From Paragordius varius (lineage: Eukaryota; Nematomorpha), in assembly GCA_964247055.1 (NCBI GenBank), contig OZ176054.1, positions 8,432,001-8,496,000 on the forward strand: a stretch of DNA of 64,000 nucleotides, in the 5' to 3' direction. The position numbers and the translations under genes were made by a program. Of this stretch, positions 1 through 12,400 are shown piece by piece; position 1 is the stretch's first letter; each line of letters begins with the position of its first letter. The notes under the pieces were generated by a model. It saw nothing but the letters and a program-made list of their open reading frames with translations, was not told the DNA's origin and ran no database searches.

Positions 1-328
1 ATATTAATAAGTAAATAATTTAATATATTTTTGTAAAGAAAAAGATATTTTTGATCCTTATTTTTTTTAAAATAGTTACAATAGCAAAATATATAATTAA
101 GTGTAATATTAACATATTTATCCCTTATTTCGCCACCCAAACGACAAAGTATGTTAAAAAATAAGTTCCCGTCTAAAAAATATTTGTTCAACCTTTTGCC
201 AATAAAATTTTGATTTTACTGTAATTCATACATTGTTAAAGAGTACAAACTGAAATATGGGTTATGGATTGTTGGTTTTCAAACCTTATTTAAACAAATA
301 AATTTTACAAATAGAGTAAAATAATTAC

Positions 329-1548
329 CGGATTTTTGAATTGGCTATTAACGAATTTGATTGTGTCTAAAGTTGATTCGAGTTTGGATGCCATTGAATT
401 GACATTTAAATCACGCTCACCAATCAGACCAGCTATCTAAATATACATTATGACTTATGAGAAGAGATATTGCAATTTTTGTTTAAATTGTATCCAATTT
501 TTAACGTTTTAAGTATAAATGCCAATATGTATTTGCTATTTAATTATTTACATAATAATAAAATACTTATCAATAAAATATTGAATTTAATTTAACTTAA
601 CCAAACTGTTAAAAACTAATTTACTTATTCCGGTTATAAAAAAATCGATGAAAGAAATTTTCTAAAACCTGAATGTCTTGCATATATTAAAACTAAGAAC
701 CATTTACTAAAAATAATCGTTGCAATCCTTTAATAATCTTGGTTTTTATGAACTAAATTGGGACCTGATATGTTCATTAAAAATTTTATATTTTTAAAAA
801 CTCGTCCTACATTCGGATTATATAACAAAAATGTATACATAAAATTTTGGCAAAAGAAAATTTTTTTTCATCGCAATACATTTAGCGAAAATATATTTGA
901 TAAAAAAATAAGGGGAATTAGGAATAGATTACCTGAGACACAAAACCCCCAAGACTAGATTTGAGTTGCAATAATTTACCCAACCCTTTTTCAATCACGG
1001 TTGGAAAGAAAAGAAGTCTGAGCGTATGACCAGTAGGTGCTGTGTCAAAAACAACGACAGAAAAATCCATACCCTTTACTAATCTGAATATTAAATTGAA
1101 AAAAAAACTTCATAACTTCTGCATAACTCATGGCTTCGTCTATACCAGGAAAAGCTCCTACTAATTCCTTAATTACAGATTTTCCCATAGACCAACTATC
1201 TAAGATTTAGTTAATATTAAACCATTGTCGGAGAAGTAATCATCAGGCAATTCGTTAATTCCTAAGTTCGGATCTATTTCCTGAATTTTACAAGACTAAT
1301 ACCATAGCAAATAAATTATCAAATCCATTGACCTTTGTTGGAACTTTAGAAAATTTTTGATCAAAGGCATCTGATATATTATGGGCAGGATCGGTAGATA
1401 TAATCAAAACATTTTCTCTAACTTTAGCTAGTTGAACAGCTAAACTGCAACTACAAGTAGTTTTGCCAACACCACCCTTTCCACCCACAAAAATCCACCT
1501 TAATGATTTTTGCTCAATAATATTTTTGCAGGTCGTCAGATCTCCCAT
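329..1548 (-). CDS. GET3: GET3/ASNA1 (TRC40) ATPase, 3' end beyond left edge
   Basis: Cytosolic ATPase that carries tail-anchored membrane proteins to the ER receptor. Exons in transcript order: 1548-1303, 1280-1223, 1199-1109, 1083-933, 436-329; phases agree throughout (about 218 residues). Seen: P-loop [10 protein letters not shown] at residues 22-31, switch [13 protein letters not shown], and switch [14 protein letters not shown]. The last exon aligns with the human stretch NADQLASKLEETLPVIR. The first three introns are only 22, 23 and 25 nt; removing them restores NLFAM|EIDPNLG, DNDSWSMGK and [18 protein letters not shown]. The fourth intron is 496 bp. The C-terminal third, with the zinc-binding CxxC of the family, must lie left of base 1. 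The N-terminus is about 20 residues shorter than human. Start chosen at ATG 1548. Identity is very secure. Confidence 0.95.
437..932 (-). other. GET3 intron 4
   Basis: AT-rich intron with donor GT at 931-932 and acceptor AG at 437-438. No repeat or ORF of interest was recognised. Bases 1-328 are likewise intronic (fifth intron, partial) and show nothing recognisable. Confidence 0.8.
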
Positions 1549-1864
1549 TCAAAAGTATATCATATGGTTTAACATTTAAGGCGTTGATATTTAGTTTCAC
1601 GATATCAGTGGCATATTAGTGTTTAAAAGATTATCCTGTAAAAACTCTTAAAAATTATTTTTATTATTATCTAGTTTAAAATTTTACCAACTAAAAAATT
1701 TAGTCAAAAGTGATTATCGTCACAGAGTTATTATGAAATATTTGTCGCTCGACCAGAAAGTAAAAAATATATTTTCAAAGAATGTTATCATAATAATAGT
1801 TATTTCTAGAAAATAAAATCTTTGTTATTCAGATAAGGCGCTAAAAGATGGTTCGCAATATTTT
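1549..1864. other. intergenic upstream of GET3
   Basis: Contains the GET3 5' flank. AT-rich, and no further feature is seen. Confidence 0.6.
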
Positions 1865-2227
1865 CTACATCATACGAAAGGTAGAGTCTAAATTAGCTGA
1901 TTCTAATTGACTTTGTAAGGTATTATATTTGAAAGTACTAACGTTATAGCTGTGTATTTTTGGTTGGGGTTCAACTGTAATAACTTTTTTTTGATACGTC
2001 ATCTCTGACTTTATGGATATCGTGTCTGTTGACTTCTGTTTATTTTTATCTTTTACCGCTTTTAAATATTTCAATGTCGTATTGTTTCGTTCCTTTATTG
2101 TATCCCTTCTTGTTTTTACTATTGTCCTCGTTTTCTCTATTCTTAATACAAAATCATTTAAATACCTTCTCCAAAGAATACCATATATACACCAAAGTAA
2201 AGTTATTTTCTTTTCGACAACGTTTGT
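1865..2227 (-). CDS. unidentified open frame, possible terminal exon
   Basis: A frame of 120 codons is open from 2227 to the stop at 1865. It is rich in Lys, Arg and Thr, coiled-coil-like in the middle (IEKTRTIVKTRRDTIKE), and ends LDSTFRMM. It has no in-frame ATG at its head, so if real it is the last exon of a spliced gene. An AG acceptor at about 2137-2138, joined to an upstream donor, would give another frame ending in KSGKR. I recognise no family. A hAT transposon begins 130 bp upstream, where earlier exons would be expected, so the gene could be interrupted or dead. It may also be chance. Confidence 0.25.
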   Translation of the reverse strand, partial: TNVVEKKITLLWCIYGILWRRYLNDFVLRIEKTRTIVKTRRDTIKERNNTTLKYLKAVKDKNKQKSTDTISIKSEMTYQKKVITVEPQPKIHSYNVSTFKYNTLQSQLESANLDSTFRMM

Positions 2228-2357
2228 TTACAAAATTAATCAAAATGAGCTGTTGATAACTAATTTTATTCGTTACCCAAACATTATACGATAATAGCCC
2301 TCCTTTCAAAGGCCACAAGAAATTTCTTCTTTTTTTTGGTGAATCTACCTCTTAAAC

Positions 2358-4499
2358 TATGGTGACCAGATTTTTTGAAGGAAAAAGCGGGACAAATCTG
2401 AGAAAGGGGGGGCATGGGGGAACGAAAAAATTTTATACGAAAAATTAGTGTAATATTTATTTATTTTCAACACAAATATATATTTATAAAAATGGAAAGT
2501 GGTGACTTGATCTGTTTCCGACCGGTAGACCCACTCAAATCCAAATGTCAAAAATATATAATTATTTGAATGCCCCAACAATAGCTTCGCCCATTTTTGA
2601 ATTAGGTCCCCAGTTTGGGCCCACCCGGCGTAAAAAACGTATTTTTTTGAAAACACAAGTCCACAAAAATCGTGTCTTCGAGACATTTTTCCGGAAAACG
2701 TGTTGGACCATTCGATTTCAAATATGATTTTTTTACCTATTTTCGATTGAGCCAGGCAAAAAATTTAACTTAGTGCTTTTTCCATATCAGCCTATGGGTA
2801 TAGGTCTACCGGTTTAAAACTGATGTCATAAAAAATTGGCGTGCCTTTGGAGCTAATTTTCAAAAAACTTAAGAACCCATACGAGTTTAATAAAGGCTTT
2901 AATATTACCCATAAAAACTAATTATAAGCTGTTTTTTCCGTTAGCCGTCAATTTGGGGCCTTTACACCAGTAAACAATATATTAGTGTGAATGCACCCTT
3001 TTGAAAATCCTATAATAATAAGATCATAGCTAATAAATAATGTTCGAAATAATCCACATATATGGATCCTTTTATTGATCCCTTTTTCTCCCAAAAAACT
3101 TTTCCAAAGTTGTAGGACATTTGTCCTGTAATAAAAAATAGGATTTTAAAGGATCATACATTTTTAAAATTCTTTCGATAGCTGGCAGAAGAGCTAACCA
3201 ACGAAAGTATTTTTTGATTTTGAACTTGAACTTTCGCATTTTCACAGAATTCCTTAAGCGTTTCAACGCGTACCGTGTATAAAAAATAGGAATATATTTT
3301 AACAACTACATTTTAGACATATAGGTGCAACAAATTAGCAGCTGTTTGAATAGCTTTGTGTATTATATGCGCTGCACACCACGCCAATAATGTTTTGATG
3401 AGGATTATCGCTAATTTATGAAAAATATTTTTTGTCACCCTCCTTGCTTTTCCACCGAAGTTCGTATTAGCGTTGTCAGCGCAATATGCGATGATTTTGT
3501 CTTTTAAATTATTTTTTTCTATGAAGTAAAAATTTGTCGGAATTTTCACCGGCTAGAGAAATAAAATCTAAAATTTTAATTTTTATTCCGGTTTCTGGAT
3601 CAAAATATCTTATTAAAATGGGAATAATTTTGTTTCTTTGTGATTTGATGCATCAGAGTATAGAGATATGAAATTAATTTTCAGAAAATATTTTTGTATT
3701 TCAGAAAATGCATGTGGCGAAAAGACATTGCATACAATGGCTTCAGCCTTTGTACGGGTACATGTAAATTTTTTATTGAATAAGGTACGAATAACCTGTG
3801 AGGTACAATCCATAGATCTAAAGGAATGTTTGTGATTAACGGCGTGAAAGATAAAACGCCTTCGGCTAGTGCCAATCTCTTTTATTCCTCTAGCGGTTTT
3901 TCGATAAAAATCGCTCATTTTGTAAGATGATGCCGCCATATCTAAACATTTTTTTTATTTCTGTGTTTCCATATGTTTTGTAATATCACGCTTGTCGCCA
4001 TGTGCTAGGGTGAATTCCCCCTCGCATAAAGAACATTTAACAAACGATTCATTTTTTGTTTTTTTGATAAAATGAACTTCTTTCATTAATTCATTCTTAT
4101 ATTTACAACCTATTTTGTACTCATATTTTTAAACTAATATTAGTATAATGAAAATATTATAATACCATAATTTTCTGGACTAAACGTATAAGCTACCGAT
4201 TTGTGGTATTAATTTGTCTTTTTGATATTGTTGGTAGTAGGAGTAGGAAGCAAAGTGTATAATCATATGATACAAATTCGAAAAAAATAAATATCTTTAA
4301 TTTAAAAATAAACAATAATTTAAAATTGATATAGATTTTAAAGGTCACTAATGATGAAACATTTAAAGGATAAAAAAATAAATTTTTCAAATTTATTTAA
4401 TAAAAATTTTTTTTATGTAATTGTGAAAAAGCGGGACATTTCAAAAATGTAGCGGGACGCGGGACAAAGTGTGAAAAAGCGGGACGTCTGGTCACCCTA
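2358..4499 (-). mobile_element. hAT DNA transposon, decayed
   Basis: Terminal inverted repeats are TATGGTGACCAGA at 2358 and TCTGGTCACCCTA ending at 4499. They are flanked by near-identical 8-bp duplications, TCTTAAAC (2350-2357) and TCTTACAC (4500-4507). The minus strand keeps transposase pieces. One is a BED zinc finger near 4050-3970 (CSLCEGEF...HGDKRDITKHMET). Another is a block at 3939-3613. A third is a catalytic-domain block at 3549-3313 with YCADNANTNFGG and WCAAHIIHKA. Several stops and frame changes separate them, so the copy is inactive. A Helitron-like fragment lies inside it at about 2473-2990. Confidence 0.85.
2473..2990 (+). mobile_element. Helitron-like head fragment nested in the hAT
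   Basis: Begins with TATATTTATAAAAATGGAAA, the end shared by the copies at 19541, 49782 and (opposite strand) 39412. It runs on with the same tracts (GACCCACTCAAATCC, GAATGCCCC.ACAATAGCTTCGCCC, GAAAACGTGTTGGACCATTC) to about 2990. The initial TC and the 3' terminus are not visible. No coding capacity. Confidence 0.6.
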
Positions 4500-4507
4500 T
4501 CTTACAC

Positions 4508-5106
4508 CCATATGTAGTTCAGAAAACGAAACGATGCAATAATTATTTTGCGGTACTCCTACTCTTTTTTCTTATATCTTTATTAGAGAGCATCCAATCC
4601 TATTTTCTAGAAAGCGATTTAATTTAGCTTAAAACGCTCACAAATTGTTTGTTTGCAGTTCAATGCATTTTCAGTCATTTTCCTTGATTATATTGTAATA
4701 CTTATTTATGATTTGTTTTTCGGCTTATCAAAAATTTAATTTATGTTCTAATATACCTTTTATTGAATAATCTAAAAATATATTAATTGGTCAAACATGG
4801 TATGCTAAGAAACGATCGCCATCTGAGCAAATATATTATTGAAGATTTCACTAGAACTTATTTTTCTTCCATCTAAGAGGTGAAAACTAAGAGTAGCTTA
4901 AATTTAAGTATTAAACGATAAAACTATGATTTAAATTACACAATACAAAACTTATACCATAATTCTGAATATAGTATATAAAAATTATTTTATTAAAAAT
5001 TTGCATTATAAATAAATATTATTTTCCATATATGACAGTAAAATAAATATTAAGCTATAAAATTAAGCTCGAAAAAATCCGTAAATATGGAGATATGTAA
5101 TAATTA
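4508..5106. other. intergenic, 3' of MGRN1-like gene
   Basis: AT-rich. A short frame starting MTENALNCKQ at 4678 (minus) could not be joined to anything with a consistent phase. Nothing else is seen. Confidence 0.5.
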
Positions 5107-6378
5107 TTATGGTTGTGACAGAGTATATGACGAATCAGACGAAAGAGAACTTGTATCTTCTAAGTAGGCATCAGCGCTAATTGAATCACCTAAATAATAT
5201 TAAAATACAGTAAAAATTTAAATTATACAGGAAAAACATATATTTTTGCAACCATGTTTTATTAAACTTGATTCCTTTTGGTTGAAAATGAAGAATAGAG
5301 ATGTAAATTGTTCACACACTCAAAACTTCCAAATTATAATTATATTTTTATGGAGAAAAATCAATGTTAAAAAGCATGGTTGGTTGTCTGTTTTAAAAAA
5401 TATTTGTCTTTTAGTAACGTTTTTCTCTAAACAATCCTAAATAATATTTTTTATAAAACATATAACAAAGAAATGATCAAAAAGTAAAATAGATTAAAAT
5501 TTTACCGGACGCATGATTACGTCGGAATATACGTTTACCGAAATCAAGCGATGAGTATTTTTTATACAAAGATTTTGGGACGAGCAATGAAAATTTATCG
5601 CTATTTTCATTGACTGTATGATGAGAGTTTAGATAAGTTAAAGTTTTATTTTGCGTGCCAAACGACGGATTAAAACTTTCTAAGGCATATTTACTAGTTT
5701 TGTATGTTTGTTTAGGCCTTTTTTTAGTAATGGATGATAATACTGAATAACTACACATGGGGTAAGTTAACGAATTATATCGTTTCATTTCATAATTATT
5801 GATCTTAAAAGGTATTTTTCCCTTTCTAATATTGTTGGATAAAGTGGATGATTTTTTGAAATTATTTGAAACTGTGCTGTCTAATAATATATTATCTTTT
5901 GACTTTGATGGACTTGATGTCATTTGAGGTACCATATTAATTTTACATGCTATTACCTTTGGACTATTATATAATAAAATTATGAGGTATGGATTCATAT
6001 ATATATAATGAAGAGATAAAAAAAAGTTAAGACTTACTTCAAAAAAAGGTTATCGTAATCATTCCAAAATCAGCATATATTGAGTCGAAATTTTAAAAAT
6101 TAATTTTTTTGACAAATAATATAATTTAGCGTTTTTACAAATTTATTTTTTATTTATAGGAATACTATTTTTTCGGCTTAGCAATATTTTATTTTTTTAT
6201 AAAAAATATTTATAAACTTAAACCTTACTGTTTTGTATTTGATTAAAAGGTGTATTTTAGAAATAAAATCATTCAAAAATATATAACTTTTCAATATAAT
6301 TAAGGCAAAAATTAGGATACTTAAGTTAAAAATTTCTTAAAAAGTTAATTTAGTGTTTTAACTGGTTGAACAATTTTT

Positions 6379-6428
<50 letters not shown>

Positions 6429-9400
6429 AAACGATCATAAAATCTTAAATGCTCCATCCCTTACACTATTTCGTTAAACTATACTATATTATATAATTCG
6501 ATATTTTGTTCATGAATAAATTTTACGTAATTATCATAAAACTACGTAAAATAAAAGGTATATTTCCTTTAAACAAGATATAAAGATTTATAAATTCTAA
6601 AAAATCAACTCTTTTCAAAAAATAAAGGTTAAAACAAAACATTTTTGGTCAAAAAATTACATTCATTACCTTTTATGTTCAACACTGTGTTGTTGAGACA
6701 TTTCACAATCTATTCCAGTAATACCAGAACTGGTAGGGGCTTCATCATAATCATAATGATTAAAATTATCGGCCGTGTCATAATATATTTCTGGTGAAGT
6801 ATTGCGCATAGTAACTGCCTTTGAATGTTGCTAAACCAAAAATAAATTTTTACATTAAAACAATTCAAATAATTATTATATTACTATAAAGGTCTTATTG
6901 AAACCAAAAATCAACCATATATACAAAATGTGGTAAAAAAACCAATTTTACGGGCATCGGTTCGTTATTTTTTGAGTTTCCACTACCTCCCTTTCTAAAA
7001 AAGTTGGCCTCATCATCTGCTGTTGCATTTTTCATCAAATTTGTTTTCATTACATTTTTATTATTGTCGGTGTAATCGATTTTCTCAGTTTTATCAATTT
7101 TGTCAATCGAATTTTTTGTTGGGGCAACACGCATAGGTAAAGGACCATTCAAAGCTATAATGAGTGGTACCGTTTCAAAGCCCGGAGGCATTATATTATC
7201 ATCACCTTCATCATCTATTTCATTATTATTATGTTGATTCCGTTGATTATAAGTTGGTTTGTTTGAAAGTTTAACGGCAGTTTTTGACGTTTCCTTCGCC
7301 ATTGTTGCATTTGAATTTGCATTAGTAGACGTCTTGTTTGAATCGAGATTATTGTTAATAACTTTGTTTTCATTAACATTTGGTTCAATAATATCGTTTC
7401 CAGTCTAATGCATTGTAATAATATTATTTAATAAATATTCCACAAAGCGTAATAAATCTTATACTATGCAATATTTAAAACATGAATTCTCAATTACTAC
7501 TGGTATACATTCTCAAACGCAAAAATAAATCAAAAATTATTATTTTAAGAGAGAATATCATTTAAAAATATATTATTTATAACATTCGAGATAGAAAACT
7601 AAACCATACCTTTGTATCGCTCAAGCCTGTATGCAATGTGATATTCGTTTTGCATTTATTTTGTGCAGGGCTATTATTAATGTAACAAATAAAAATATAA
7701 TGATATAATATATTCTCCACTTCGAAAATTACACAAAAGTTGTGTTATCATTTAAAAGGAATTAATTTATTTTTAACATCAATAAATTATTATATATAAT
7801 ACATTGAATATAATTCAGATTCCTCATCTATCGTGCAATATAGGGGTTGTTGGTAAGGTGTATCGTCAATCGGTATATTGGGTTCCTTTGAATTTAAAAC
7901 TTTCAATTCAAGAGCACCGTCAGAACTTTGTGTTGATATCATCCCTGAAAAAATGGTAAAACAAAAAAATTAAATGATCAATTATATCTATGTTTAATCA
8001 AATCCTAAACGTAATACCATCGTTTGCCCGATTATTATGTGTTTGAGTAGCTTTTTTGTCCTCTAGCATTATTTCCTTATTTATTTTTGCATTTGTTTTT
8101 TGACTACTAATTTTCTTGGGGGCAGACTTTTTGCGAAGGGTATTATTGGAATTTGGTTGACCATCTATTCTATTCTGATGATGGTTGAGCGACCGATAAA
8201 AATTTGATCGTAGCTGATGAGGCCTTTTTAATCCATAATAGTAATAATAGTTATGATTCATGGTTACTTTACGCATAACTTCAAACCTGAGCAAAATTTT
8301 GAAGGGAATTCGACAAATGGGACATGAACCATCTTGATACCTATGCATCAAAATAAAATTGTAAAGACACAACATAACTGGTAAAAGATTTTGATTTTTT
8401 TATAAAACCATATATTTCTAATATGATGTACCGTTTTGGGTTCCAAAATAAGGAATAATGATGTAAATTGATAATACATTCATTTTTATGTAATTGTAAC
8501 TGTAAAGATTTTATAGGAAAAACAGGGATCGAAAAATGGGTTAATTTTATTAAAAATATATGTTTTGCTTTTAAAATTTTATGTTTTACTTAAATTATGT
8601 ATTTGCATAATAAAAAAAGTAATGACCATATCCAATTTAATTCTTAGTTAAGCTCTTAAATAACCTATTATAAACATTGAGCCAATTCTTATTATTATTA
8701 TTGATGAATTAACGAAATTAATAATCAAATCAAACTTTACTACTCAATCTCAAAAATTATAAATAATTACAATTTTTTTAACATTTTAATAATTAGATAA
8801 AATGTCATTGCAATATATATATATACCTTAAAACTGTGGCACAACCGTAACAAAGACACAAATGCCGACACGGTAATAAAACGGTGTCTCTCAATCGCGA
8901 CAAACATACAACACATTCCGATTGCGCTAATATGAAATCTATTTCATCTTCTTCGTTTAAACCTGTATTGATATTATAATAAATAATATAAATGGTATAA
9001 TCCATTTTTGAAACTTGAAAGATTAGCTATTTATCAGTCTCTTTAAACATGGATCCGAAAAATTGAAATTTTCTTTTTTTCTTTTATTTTCAAAAAATAC
9101 GATTATATTTTTTTGTACACTCTTTGAACCATAAACCAATAAAGTATAAAATTAATATATTATAACTTAATATATACCATTTACACTTCAAGAGTGTCCT
9201 TGAACAATTCAAGTTGGTCCTTGAACAATTCAAGTTGGTCCTTGAACAGTTCAAGTTGGTCCTTGAACAATTCAAGTTGGTCCTTGAACAATTCAAGTTG
9301 GTCCTTAAACAATTCAAGTTGGTCCTTGAACAATTCAAGTTGGTCCTTAAAATTTATAAATTTTGATTTAACCATAATTTTTGCATTTATTTATTTATTT

Positions 9401-12400
9401 TATTATTTATTTACCTAATTTTATTTATTTATTATATATTTATTCTTTTAAAAATAAAATTTTTTATTGAAAAACCACTTTTTTTGTTTCAAACTATTTT
9501 TTTTCAATTCAACTAAATTATTGACTTTTAAATGTTTTTAATGGAAAATTTTAATTTATAACCCAGAAAACTTATATATTTTTTCATTTCGTGTTAAAAT
9601 CTTATAAATATCTAAATTTATTTTAAGAAATCAATAAAGATATACGGTTTTTCAAAGATTAAAAGTTGATATCGATTTAAAATTTATGTTAAATAATAGA
9701 AAATAGGTTAAAAACAATAAAATAGACGAATTATTTTCGATTTGATTGATAAAAGTTAAAAACAAAGCAAAAAAGTTAAAGGACCAACTTGAATTGTTCA
9801 AGGACCAACTTGAATTGTTCAAGGACCAACTTGAACTGTTCAAGGACCAACTTGAATTGTTCAAGGACCAACTTGAATTGTTCAAGGACACTCTTGAAGT
9901 GTAAATGGTATATATTTATATATTTGAGAATAATTAAAAAATAATTCAAAGTAGAAACAGGACAAAAATATATAATGTTCAAAACCGACATTTAAATTAA
10001 AACCGTTTTTTGATAAAAATTTAAACCAAATTCAAATCAAAAAAATTAGATTTCCTGTTCCGATCCCTGATATATCTCTTATTGGACATTAAATATATAT
10101 ATATAATTATTAAAAAAACATTATTGTTTTCAAAAACGCTAATTATTCCATAAATGTGAAAATATCGATCGATATAAAAAAGGTATTATAAAAGGTTATC
10201 AAAAGATATGTAAGGATACCTTCGTAAGGTGCAAAATATTTACGAGATATGGCATCATCTTCATTATTTGGAGAATTGTATTTATTCTCTGACGCTTTGT
10301 TTAATGCATTTGCTTTATGACAAGGATTTTGTTTCAATACATGATTAATCCTAAAAAGCAACCGGATATTTAGTAAACTAAGATTAAAAGGTATAATTTA
10401 TATAAAATTATGATTGAAAATTATATATAAATGATTGTTTATATTTGATTGGATAAAATTGATAATGAAAACTTTGGAGTGATAAAAAAATTGTTTTGTA
10501 AAATAATATCAGGGAAAAAGATAAAATATCGTATCTACTTAATGGTTTTTCAATATACTATTTTAAAATTATAAATACAAAAAGTTAGCATTTATTTCAG
10601 TTCTATGGATTATATATATTAAAACAGGGGGTGTCCAACATAAATAGCTTCGCAAGCCGCATTTTTAAAAAAATAATCCGATAGATCTCTTTTCCAATGT
10701 AATATATATTTAATGGCTAAAAAAATAATTTAACCCTTCATCAATCAATCAATAGTGTTTGATTAAAATATGTTCACTTAAAAAATCTTTTTAAGGGAAA
10801 ATAAATTTTAGTTTTTAATTTTACCAAAATTTGTAATTGAATTATTTTTGCAAATTATAAAAGTTTTAATTTGGTAATTTTTGAAAAATATAATTTCACG
10901 CGTGCAACACATAAGGTTGCGGAAGGGCCGAGTGTTGGAGACCACTGAATTAAAAAAATATTCTAATTTCATAAAATTTTCCGTTTTTGGAATAAGTGTA
11001 ATAATAGGAGTAATGAAAAATATAATTTAAAACTTACGGTTGTAATTCAGAAGGATTGGTATAGTTATTGTTTTCATTGTAATAATCGCTATTATTGTGT
11101 AAGATGACATCGTCAAACATATCAATACATTGATAATCAAGGTTAACGCCATTAGACTCCAAACTAGGTTTTAACGTAAATATACCATTTACAATTCAAA
11201 TTCACCCTCGAACAATTCAAATTCACCTTGGAACAATTCAAATTAACCCTAAATATAAATTATGTATTTTGGGGCTTATTTAACTCATTAATAATATAAA
11301 ATATATTTAATATTTATTATTTTTTCAATGCTATTTTAATTTTAAACAAAATTCATTTATATATAAAAAAACATAAGTATAATTTTAAATCTTAAAAAAC
11401 ACTTAATTTATTTTAGGGTGATTTTGAACTGTTTAAGAAAGAATTCGAACCGTAAATGGTTTATACTCTACCCAAAATAATTTTCAGCCAATAAATATTT
11501 ATTAACAAATTATATTACTTTTTCGGAGTGTGATGTAAAAATTTTGCTGGTGAAATCGTATTTGAAAATATCTTTTTTGAATTGGTTGAGCTAGAAACCG
11601 GGATTTCAGGTAAGGGTGAATTGGGTCTTGATGGAATCGACAAATTTTTATCATTTTTGTTTCCACAAATACTTACATTTTCTGTTTGAGAAGTAACAGG
11701 TGTTGTATGATTGCTGATAGTTGTTGAGTTTTCTGAAATTTTTGGCAGGACATTTTCACTTTTCTACATGCCATCAGAGAAAGAATTTAAAATTTATCAT
11801 CAAAAAGAATCATATTACTTGTTATGTAAACACTTCATAGCCTTTGGACAAGTTGGCGACTACTGAGCCATACCAAATTTATTTTAAAAAATTTGGGATA
11901 TTGGACAAAATTCAAAATAGATTATGTGACATTTGAGCGTATTCTTTTTTTTAAACAAAAAAAATTGTTTAAATAAACTATATTATGATAAAAAAAGTTA
12001 ATTAAAATTTTATGAATTAAATCATAATTAGGGGCAAATTTTCAATCATATTAGTAATTTTCAAAACAATCTAATGTTAAACAGCCAAAGTTCCAATAAT
12101 GTATAAAAAAACCAGAACAAATTTTTTTAAATATAATATGTATACTGATAAAATATTACCAAATAAATATAACTTTTTATTTATAACATATTTAGTTGGT
12201 GTAAAACACCTCAAGCTATAAATATAAATATTGTTCTCACCATATCAAGCTTCCGGATTGCATGCAAAACAACTGGTGATACATTCTTTTTATCACTTGT
12301 TGCGACTACGTTAAACGTTTGTGAACGGAAAACACCTTTGATAAAAAATTTGTAAATGTAAAAACCAAATGTTAGATATGTGTTTTATATAAAATAGTTT

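Larger units (their letters stand above)
9172..9913. mobile_element. foldback element with minisatellite arms
   Basis: Ends are ATATACCATTTACACTTC and its exact reverse complement. Each arm holds a tandem 21-bp unit starting TCCTTGAACAATTCAAG: seven copies at 9197-9343, and five inverted copies from about 9780 to 9886. An AT-rich core of about 430 bp, without coding potential, separates the arms. It lies in MGRN1-like intron 10 (8963-10219). Open frames across the arrays (NSSW and DQLELFK repeats) are by-products of the 21-bp period. It belongs with the shorter elements at 11180 and 29783. Confidence 0.85.

Noticed and set aside
2356-2727. Frames on both strands at the hAT left end
   Set aside because: They are shadows over the inverted repeat and nested Helitron-like sequence.
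9090-9991. Open frames coding for repeated NSSWSLN or DQLELFK
   Set aside because: They are translations of the 21-bp tandem arrays on both strands; the period is a multiple of three, so stops are avoided by chance.
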